From an archaeon (GTDB lineage Archaea; Thermoplasmatota; Thermoplasmata; Methanomassiliicoccales; Methanomethylophilaceae): DNA of 48,737 nucleotides. Numbering within the stretch: position 1 is the stretch's first letter; every line of letters starts with the position of its first letter. Positions 43,081-48,737 of this stretch are shown piece by piece. Position numbers and translations under genes: made by a program. A model generated the notes under the pieces. That model saw only the letters and a list, made by a program, of their open reading frames with translations. It was not told where the DNA came from and ran no database searches. The stretch spans positions 1-48,737 of the forward strand of contig JAKSHS010000006.1 of NCBI GenBank assembly GCA_024399275.1, in the 5' to 3' direction.

Positions 43081-44448
43081 ATGAATAGCAACCTTTGCCC
43101 GCTCGACTACAGATACGGAAGAGATGGGATGAAAAAAATATGGTCTGAAGAGAATCGCCTTCGATGTGAGATGGCTGTGGAAGCGGCTCTTGCAGAGGCA
43201 CACGCATCGCTTGGAACACTTACAAAAGAGATTGCTAATGAAATCAAACGTGTCTCGAATCCATCCATTACTAAAATTGAGAAAATCAAAGAGATAGAAT
43301 CCGAAACAAGACATGATGTTATGGCAATGGTCAAGGCTATGATAGAACAATGCAACGGCGATGCTGGAAAGTTCGTTCACTACGGCGCTACATCCAACGA
43401 TATAGTAGACACTGCGACAGCTCTACAAATCAAAGCATCCATCGAGATAATCCAACGGGGTGTTGATTCTCTCATTATAGCTCTTGCCAAACTGGCAAAG
43501 CAGGAAAGAGATACTATTGAGATTGGAAGAACACATGCTCAGTTCGCTATACCAATTACCTTTGGTTTCAAAGTATCAGGGTATATCACAGAAATGCTCA
43601 GGCACAGAGAAAGATTGGAACAAGTCAAGCCGAGAGCTATCGCTGGAAAAATGTCAGGTGCAGTGGGTACCGGGGCTTCTTTCGGCAAAAACTTCTTTAA
43701 AATTCAGAAAAGAGTAATGCTGAATCTAGGCCTTACATATGAGCCAGTAGCGACGCAAGTTGTTGGGAGAGATAGATATACAGAGATCGTTTGCTTAGCC
43801 GCAAATATCGCAACATCGTTAGAAAGATATGGGACTGAGATTAGAAACCTTCAAAGGCCAGAAATTGCTGAAGTTGCGGAACCGTTTGACAAAATTAAGC
43901 AAATTGGGAGTTCCACAATGGCCCAGAAGCACAATCCAGTGATGTCTGAAAATGTTTGTGGGCTTGCTCGTATAGTTAGATCAATGACCTCCCCCACATT
44001 TGAATCACAAGTCTTATGGCACGAAAGAGATCTTTCTAACTCGAGCGCAGAAAGATTCATTTTCCCGCATGTGTTCACAATACTCGATGATATGCTTGAA
44101 AAAATGAAGACAATATTCGAAAAACTTGAAGTAAAGCGTGACAGAATGATAAAAAATATTGGGTTATCAAACGGGCTTATTATGGCAGAATCACTCATGA
44201 TGAAAATGGCCGATAAAGGCATTGGAAGGCAACATGCTTACGAAATCGTCCGTTCTGCCTCCATAGCTTCTGAAATCGAAGGTAAACATCTCAGAGACGT
44301 AATCTCAGAAATCAGTGATATTAAAAACTTTATGACCGAAGATGAAATTAGCGAAGCAATGGAACCTTCAAATTATACAGGCAAATCAAAAGAAATCGTT
44401 GACGAAACAATCGCCACGGTTGAAAAAGTGCTCGGTGTGGAGATATGA
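43081..44448 (+). CDS. purB: Adenylosuccinate lyase
   Basis: Splits SAICAR in purine synthesis and adenylosuccinate on the way to AMP. The 455-residue protein shows CPLDYRYGRDGMKKIWSEEN at the start, ETRHDVMAMVKAM with the catalytic His, FVHYGATSNDIVDTATALQ, RTHAQFAIPITFGFK, and the signature GSSTMAQKHNPVMSE near residues 278-292. The C-terminal ERFIFPHVF and GRQHAYEIV are usual. A small membrane protein gene overlaps its stop codon. Confidence 0.96.
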   Translation: MNSNLCPLDYRYGRDGMKKIWSEENRLRCEMAVEAALAEAHASLGTLTKEIANEIKRVSNPSITKIEKIKEIESETRHDVMAMVKAMIEQCNGDAGKFVHYGATSNDIVDTATALQIKASIEIIQRGVDSLIIALAKLAKQERDTIEIGRTHAQFAIPITFGFKVSGYITEMLRHRERLEQVKPRAIAGKMSGAVGTGASFGKNFFKIQKRVMLNLGLTYEPVATQVVGRDRYTEIVCLAANIATSLERYGTEIRNLQRPEIAEVAEPFDKIKQIGSSTMAQKHNPVMSENVCGLARIVRSMTSPTFESQVLWHERDLSNSSAERFIFPHVFTILDDMLEKMKTIFEKLEVKRDRMIKNIGLSNGLIMAESLMMKMADKGIGRQHAYEIVRSASIASEIEGKHLRDVISEISDIKNFMTEDEISEAMEPSNYTGKSKEIVDETIATVEKVLGVEI

Positions 44449-44627
44449 AAATACATCTATCTAAACATAAAAAACATCAAATGAAAATGGCCAGTATAGC
44501 AGGCTTCATATTCGGCACAGCGATATGCCCCCCTCTGTGGTTCACTACGAACAGCCTAATATCTCTCGGGATAATTCCTATATCTGTAATAATAAGTTTA
44601 ACCCAGGCGTACGTCGCGCCTGAGTAG
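44445..44627 (+). CDS. Small membrane protein
   Basis: A 60-residue protein whose ATG overlaps the purB stop (ATGA) with GGAG just before it, so it is likely co-translated with purB. After a basic N-terminus (HLSKHKKHQMKM) come two hydrophobic stretches (ASIAGFIFGTAICPPLWF and LISLGIIPISVIISL). No family is recognised. It ends in TAG TAA. Confidence 0.5.
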   Translation: MKIHLSKHKKHQMKMASIAGFIFGTAICPPLWFTTNSLISLGIIPISVIISLTQAYVAPE

Positions 44628-44640
44628 TAAAAACATGTCC

Positions 44641-45048
44641 CTATCCGAATAACAAGCTTCCTGCATCCGGCCCAGGCTTCACAGAATATATTTCCACAAA
44701 CTTCATCTTCACAAGGCCCTTGGCTGGAAGGGGCTTTCTTGCCAACATCCATTTCCTAGCTTCTTCATAATCATCCCCAGACGTAACGTATTCAAGACAC
44801 CCTTTAATCTGATATGACATCTCTTCTTCTGGCACCCAAATATCAAATGCTGCTATAGGGTTCTCTAAGATGTTCTTTAACGTTTTTTTCATAAAATTAT
44901 CAACGATCCAAAGCGTTTCATCATCCATAAGACGCATTGCACCAATAGGAACGACATTAGGAGTACCTTCTTTAGATGCCGTTGCCAGGTAGATGACTTT
45001 CATCTTAGCAAATTCTTCCCTAATTTTTTCGTTTAATTTGACCATCAT
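44641..45048 (-). CDS. Pyridoxamine-5'-phosphate-oxidase-like flavin-binding protein
   Basis: A 135-residue FMN split-barrel protein. The typical start is EEFAKMKVIYLATASKEGTPNVVPIGAMR, followed by TLWIVDNFMKKTLKNILENP and a late strand VKMKFVEIYSVKPGPDAG. The length is right for the small archaeal members of the family. True PNPOx activity is not implied: many members bind FMN or F420 for unknown redox work. It converges with the small membrane protein gene. Confidence 0.88.
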   Translation of the reverse strand: MMVKLNEKIREEFAKMKVIYLATASKEGTPNVVPIGAMRLMDDETLWIVDNFMKKTLKNILENPIAAFDIWVPEEEMSYQIKGCLEYVTSGDDYEEARKWMLARKPLPAKGLVKMKFVEIYSVKPGPDAGSLLFG

Positions 45049-45128
45049 ACCACGTACTCGACATTGTCTTAGCCATATTTATTTGAACCTTAAAGATTTA
45101 ATAATGATTAGACAGTCAACCGCTGGTT

Positions 45129-45142
45129 AAAATTTATATCCA
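45129..45142 (+). promoter_or_regulatory. TATA box of tRNA-Ala
   Basis: AAAATTTATATCCA lies about 33 bases before the tRNA-Ala gene, the usual distance for an archaeal tRNA promoter. Confidence 0.5.
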
Positions 45143-45168
45143 TAATACTAAATGGGCACCCCATCAAT

Positions 45169-45243
45169 GGGCAAGTAGATCAGCCCGGCTAGATCGCTTC
45201 GTTCGCAACGAAGAGGTCGCGAGTTCAAATCTCGCCTTGTCCA
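45169..45243 (+). tRNA. tRNA-Ala (anticodon CGC)
   Basis: A 75-base tRNA. Acceptor GGGCAAG pairs with CTTGTCC, followed by discriminator A. The anticodon stem CTTCG/CGAAG encloses loop TTCGCAA with anticodon CGC. The T arm is GCGAGTTCAAATCTCGC. No CCA is encoded. A TATA element lies about 30 bases upstream. Confidence 0.95.
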
Positions 45244-45440
45244 CTCATCTGCATTTCCGTCAGAGTAGGTTGCGTACCGTTACAATTAAACTTGCTCACT
45301 CGAAATCGTATGACCCGTGTAGCAGTATAGGCTGTTCCATCACCTTATCCGACTACATATCAGCAGAACGTTTATACTGTGGCACTATTCCTAAAACGCA
45401 TCATGAAATTTGCAACCGCCGTGTTTTCTACAAGTGTTTC

Positions 45441-45452
45441 ATTTAAATATAT
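45441..45452 (+). promoter_or_regulatory. TATA box of the rps15-recJ operon
   Basis: ATTTAAATATAT lies about 60 bases before the rps15 ATG, leaving a leader of about 30 bases that contains AGAGGAG as ribosome site. This is unlike the many leaderless genes in the window. Confidence 0.5.
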
Positions 45453-45505
45453 GAATTAGGTAGGGTAGGACAACATCCTATTAGAGCCATTCAGAGGAGC
45501 ATATC

Positions 45506-45961
45506 ATGGCAAGAATGCACGCAAGGAAAAAGGGTAGGGCGTGTTCGAAACGTCCGTTACTTACCGAGAACCCTGCATGGGTCGCTACTTCAGCTACCGA
45601 AATCGAGAGTACCGTTGTAAGCTTAGCAAAAGATGGCAGTAACTCTGCCAAAATCGGGCTTATTCTAAGGGACCAATATGGGGTTCCAGACATCAGATTA
45701 GCAACTGGCAAAACAGTAACAGAAATTATGAGAAAAGGAAGTGTTGCTCCCGCTCTCCCAGAGGATTTGTCCAGCTTAATGAGACGTGCAATCAATCTTA
45801 ACACTCACCTAAAGGAAAATCATGGGGATACATCCGGTAGAAGAGGCCTCTCACTAATTGAAGCTAAAATTAGAAGGCTTGAGAGATACTACAAGTGCAA
45901 TGGCGTCCTATCCCCAGACTGGAAATATTCACTTAGTACGGCAGAAATTATGCTCAAGTGA
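45506..45961 (+). CDS. rps15: 30S ribosomal protein S15 (archaeal/eukaryotic type)
   Basis: A 151-residue S15 of the archaeal type, with an N-terminal extension not found in bacteria. It begins MARMHARKKGRACSKRP. It has VSLAKDGSNSAKIGLILRDQYGVPD and the S15 core LNTHLKENHGDTSGRRGLSLIEAKIRRLERYYK. Ribosome site GAGGAG lies before the ATG. The RecJ-like gene starts 6 bases after the stop. Confidence 0.96.
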   Translation: MARMHARKKGRACSKRPLLTENPAWVATSATEIESTVVSLAKDGSNSAKIGLILRDQYGVPDIRLATGKTVTEIMRKGSVAPALPEDLSSLMRRAINLNTHLKENHGDTSGRRGLSLIEAKIRRLERYYKCNGVLSPDWKYSLSTAEIMLK

Positions 45962-45967
45962 TGTGAT

Positions 45968-47296
45968 ATGGACGAAAGCGTCCTTTCCCAGAATCTTGTT
46001 GGTCGTTTGTCAAAGGCCGTTGACATTGTTCGCGGCCATAATTTTGTTCAAGTCTACTCTCACCATGATGCTGACGGGATTTCTGCCGCGGGCATAATTG
46101 CAAATACACTTTTCCGGTGTTCAAAAGGATTTACCGTCACTATATTTGCAACTCTCGATGAGAAATCTATGGATGTCATAAAAGAATCAAGTGCAGAATG
46201 TATAATAATTACTGACTTAGGAGCATCGTACATTAAAGAACTTGAAGGATTAGATAAAGACATAATCGTCCTAGATCATCACACCCTGCGAGATGATTCT
46301 GAAAAAATTGTCTACGTTAATCCACATATAGACGGCAACGATAGTGCATGTGGTGCCACAATAGCATTTTTATTTTCAATCAAAATGGAGGAACGTAATT
46401 GGGATCTTGTTCAGATAGCATTTGCTGGGATAGTCGGAGATAAGCAACACCTTCATGGCCTTACAGGATGTAACCAATACATCCTTAGAGAGGGCATTAA
46501 AAGAGGATATATCTCTATATCTGAAGGGTCTATCATACCAGCGGGGCAGATTACCAATTCACTGTATGCGTCAATAGAACCATACATAAGAGGGGTTTCC
46601 GGTGACCCCAAAGGTGTAAAAAAAATTCTAGAAGATGCTGGAATATTATGTAATGAGAAACTTACGTTTGAAAATGATAGCAAAAAGAGGCTATCTTCAC
46701 TCATCGCCATTAAACTAATTAAACAAGGCGTTACGATTGACACAATGACTGAAATTGTCAGAAGGAGATACGTTCTTAAAGATTGGAACATGGACGCAGA
46801 GATGCTTGCAGATCTTCTTGATGCCTGCGGACGACAGTCTTATCAATGGATTGGTATAGGAATATGCCTTGGAAGCAAAGAAGCTCTCGAAAAAGCACAG
46901 TTGTTAAGAGATGAATATAGTAAAGTTATTGTCAATGCAGCAGTCGAACTTGACAAGAAAAAACTCATAGAACTAAAAAATATACAATACTTTGACTCGT
47001 CCGGATTTACAGGAATACTCGCCAGCATCGCAATGCGCTTTATCGGCAATCCGAACAAGCCAGTTATAGGCTTGGATGATTCTGAAGAAATGATTAAATT
47101 ATCCGGAAGAGCGACTTCTGCACTCATAAAAAAAGGTGTGAATCTAGCGGTCGCATTACAGCAATCTGCCCAATCTGTTGGCGGCAATGGCGGTGGACAC
47201 GATATTGCTGGCGGGGGTATCATTCCGCACGGAACTAAAGATGATTTTTTGAGATCAGCCGATAAAATTATCGGCCAGCAACTTAACGCCACGTAA
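45968..47296 (+). CDS. DHH-family RecJ-like single-strand nuclease
   Basis: A 442-residue DHH/DHHA1 phosphoesterase. The metal motifs are SHHDADGISAAGII near residue 36, ITDLGASYI, VLDHHTLRD (the DHH triad) and GIVGDKQH. The C-terminal DHHA1 substrate domain has GNGGGHDIAGGGIIPHG. Archaeal relatives (GAN/RecJ) are 5'-to-3' nucleases that bind GINS51 at the replication fork, and GINS51 is encoded at 1627-2238 in this window. It lies 6 bases after rps15, with its ribosome site inside the rps15 stop region, and overlaps the convergent kae1 gene by 14 bases. Confidence 0.88.
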   Translation: MDESVLSQNLVGRLSKAVDIVRGHNFVQVYSHHDADGISAAGIIANTLFRCSKGFTVTIFATLDEKSMDVIKESSAECIIITDLGASYIKELEGLDKDIIVLDHHTLRDDSEKIVYVNPHIDGNDSACGATIAFLFSIKMEERNWDLVQIAFAGIVGDKQHLHGLTGCNQYILREGIKRGYISISEGSIIPAGQITNSLYASIEPYIRGVSGDPKGVKKILEDAGILCNEKLTFENDSKKRLSSLIAIKLIKQGVTIDTMTEIVRRRYVLKDWNMDAEMLADLLDACGRQSYQWIGIGICLGSKEALEKAQLLRDEYSKVIVNAAVELDKKKLIELKNIQYFDSSGFTGILASIAMRFIGNPNKPVIGLDDSEEMIKLSGRATSALIKKGVNLAVALQQSAQSVGGNGGGHDIAGGGIIPHGTKDDFLRSADKIIGQQLNAT

Positions 47297-48269
47297 CACT
47301 AACCTCATCTGTTCTAAACTTTTGAGATGTCATAGTGTCTTCAATACTCATACGAACTCCAGAGGAGTACATCAGATTCCCGAGCCAAGCAATCATTGCA
47401 CCATTGTCCACACACAAGTTTTTTTCTGGGATATATGCCCTAGCTCCTCTTTCCTCGACCATTTTCTGAACCATCTCTCTAAGACGCATATTCTGAGCAA
47501 CACCGCCCCCAAGAAGAATTTCATTTTTATCGATATGCGCCATTGCTCTTTCAGAAGCTTCGACAAGCATTCCAAAACATACTTCTTGAACAGAGAATGC
47601 AATGTCCTCTAGGCTATAGCCCTTCTTCCAAAGATTAAGAGCTGCAGTCATTATTCCAGAAAAAGACACATCCATTCCCTTGACAGAATACGGGAGCTCA
47701 AGAAGATTTTTTCCATCTCTAGCTAATTTTTCGATAGTTGGTCCAGCATAATATCCCAATCCTAGCTCTCTTCCAAGTTTGTCAAACATATTTCCTATAC
47801 CGATGTCTAGTGTTTCCCCAAACACACGATACCTTTTATTAAAAAACGCGATAACTTGAGTGTTCCCTCCTGAAACATAAAGAAGTACAGGGTCATCACA
47901 TCCAGTTGTTGCTCTTCCAATCTCTATATGTGCGACACAGTGATTTACCCCAATTATCGGTTTATCAAGCAACAAAGATAACGATCTTGCGGCTGTAGCC
48001 GCCACTCTTAGACATGGGCCGAGACCAGGTCCCATGGAAAACGATACAACATCCACATCGTTCAAAGTTATATTTGCATCTCTAACTGCTCTTTCAATAA
48101 GTTGTGAAACAACATTTCCATGATGATTCGCCGCTTCTCTAGGATGTAATCCTCCATTAACTGGTTTATACATATCCAAAACATTGGCCAATACTTTTGC
48201 ATTACTATCGACAATACCTATTCCTAGTGTGTGTGCCGTACCTTCGATACCAAGAGTTATCATATTCAT
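47283..48269 (-). CDS. kae1: KEOPS catalytic subunit, tRNA threonylcarbamoyltransferase
   Basis: Kae1 transfers the threonylcarbamoyl group to A37 of tRNAs that read ANN codons. The protein of about 328 residues shows GIEGTAHTLGIGIVD at the start, HPREAANHHGNVV, SFSMGPGLGPCLRVAATAARSLSL, the metal-binding NHCVAHIEIG (HxxxH), LYVSGGNTQVIAF, GETLDIGIGNMFDKLGRELGL and a late DNGAMIAWLG. The Bud32 kinase, fused to Kae1 in some archaea, is absent here. The ATG at 48269 or 48263 is preferred over the GTG at 48281. A Pcc1-like subunit gene is at about 15667-15951. Confidence 0.95.
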   Translation of the reverse strand: MNMITLGIEGTAHTLGIGIVDSNAKVLANVLDMYKPVNGGLHPREAANHHGNVVSQLIERAVRDANITLNDVDVVSFSMGPGLGPCLRVAATAARSLSLLLDKPIIGVNHCVAHIEIGRATTGCDDPVLLYVSGGNTQVIAFFNKRYRVFGETLDIGIGNMFDKLGRELGLGYYAGPTIEKLARDGKNLLELPYSVKGMDVSFSGIMTAALNLWKKGYSLEDIAFSVQEVCFGMLVEASERAMAHIDKNEILLGGGVAQNMRLREMVQKMVEERGARAYIPEKNLCVDNGAMIAWLGNLMYSSGVRMSIEDTMTSQKFRTDEVSVTWR

Positions 48270-48352
48270 TGCGTTACCCACAAGATGATTTAGAGAGTAA
48301 TAATATTGCGAATTCTTAGAACACTATTCCTTCTCATCCCACGACCCGCAAT

Positions 48353-48365
48353 GCTTAAAAATAAG
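48353..48365 (+). promoter_or_regulatory. TATA-like box of tRNA-Val
   Basis: GCTTAAAAATAAG lies about 27 bases before the tRNA-Val gene. Confidence 0.45.
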
Positions 48366-48385
48366 AAGTACGTGCTGGAGGCCAC

Positions 48386-48458
48386 GGGCCCGTGGTCTAG
48401 GGGTTATGACGTCACATTGACATTGTGGAGGTCGCCGGTTCAAATCCGGCCGGGCCCA
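48386..48458 (+). tRNA. tRNA-Val (anticodon GAC)
   Basis: A 73-base tRNA. Acceptor GGGCCCG pairs with CGGGCCC, followed by discriminator A. The anticodon stem TCACA/TGTGG (one T-G pair) encloses loop TTGACAT with anticodon GAC. The T arm is GCCGGTTCAAATCCGGC. No CCA is encoded. Confidence 0.93.
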
Positions 48459-48684
48459 CTTCGTTTACAATAGAAAGACAGACGCCCCTGCCTCGCAGCA
48501 AGGAAAGTAAGATTTCAGCACGGCACAAGTCTCGCCCAGAACATCATTTTACACTATTGGTGAGTATCTCGATCACTCATACGAAAATATTCACTCATAA
48601 GCACGTATTCCCATACTTTCCAACGCTATCAAGGCCAAAGGCTAGATCAAGGTCGGCCCAAACTGATAAAAGCACTAACCGGAG

Positions 48685-48737
48685 TGGGCCTATCCGGATT
48701 TGAACCGAAATCAACGGCTCCCAAAGCCGCAAGTATA
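48685..48737 (-). tRNA. tRNA-Pro (anticodon UGG), cut by the window edge
   Basis: The 3' 53 bases of a minus-strand tRNA. The anticodon stem GCGGC/GCCGT encloses loop TTTGGGA with anticodon TGG. The T arm has GGTTCAAATCC, and the 3' acceptor strand TAGGCCC is followed by discriminator A. The D arm and 5' acceptor strand lie beyond the right edge. Confidence 0.9.

Noticed and set aside
1-48737. CRISPR array, insertion sequence or prophage
   Set aside because: No regularly spaced repeats, transposase, integrase or phage structural genes were seen. The YqaJ-like nuclease alone does not make a prophage.

Overview
The window is a gene-dense, AT-rich stretch of archaeal chromosome. Direct archaeal signs are a 7S-type SRP RNA with a matching SRP54, archaeosine tRNA-guanine transglycosylase, glycerol-1-phosphate dehydrogenase (archaeal lipids), HMG-CoA reductase, TrmY, Pth2, KEOPS subunits Kae1 and Pcc1, a GINS51 replication factor, S15 of the archaeal/eukaryotic type, and TATA boxes about 25 bases before many starts. 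Four tRNA genes (Leu-UAG, Ala-CGC, Val-GAC and a cut Pro-UGG) lack an encoded CCA. The lineage is probably euryarchaeal; a Thermoplasmatota/methanogen-type host is my inference and is not proven by any single gene.

Layout. 1-4040: the N-terminal part of a restriction-type helicase (cut by the window edge), a 500-base empty stretch, a UPF0235 protein, GINS51, a metallo-beta-lactamase-fold hydrolase and a DUF2284 metal protein. 4243-8067: an SsuABC/TauABC-type ABC importer followed by a CobW-like GTPase and a protein with a His/Cys-rich tail. The binding protein of this importer appears to be circularly permuted, the most unusual object in the window. 8146-13163: tRNA-Leu, leucyl-tRNA synthetase, flavin prenyltransferase and PurC. 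13346-15455: UPF0179 and EgsA, divergent from an FMN reductase across one shared TATA element. 15571-24160: a Pcc1-like KEOPS subunit with no normal start codon, TgtA, Pth2, thiamine salvage genes (thiM-thiE and a ThiD-ThiN fusion), a bacterial-type ThrRS without its TGS domain, and a membrane FKBP.

24281-33662: an unknown protein, argG-argH, a two-gene unit of an ACT regulator and a YqaJ-like nuclease, two poorly known proteins, the SRP RNA, a SelB/EF-Tu-like protein with a dead G domain, and a HEPN-like protein abutting a helix-hairpin-helix protein. 33844-41784: a methyltransferase, a zinc-ribbon membrane protein, a YkgJ-type cysteine-cluster protein, a candidate structured RNA, HMG-CoA reductase, PheRS beta, a CoaD-NTPase fusion, TrmY and SRP54. 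41885-48737: an archaeal coiled-coil protein, PurB, small proteins, tRNA-Ala, S15-RecJ, Kae1, tRNA-Val and the cut tRNA-Pro.

Functionally the window is mostly housekeeping: tRNA charging (LeuRS, ThrRS, PheRS beta), tRNA modification (TgtA, Kae1, Pcc1, TrmY), SRP (RNA plus SRP54), purine, arginine and thiamine routes, isoprenoid and ether-lipid synthesis, and replication partners (GINS51 and a RecJ/GAN-type nuclease). The accessory or little-known material lies at 1-725, 4243-8067, 24281-25176 and 28139-35500.
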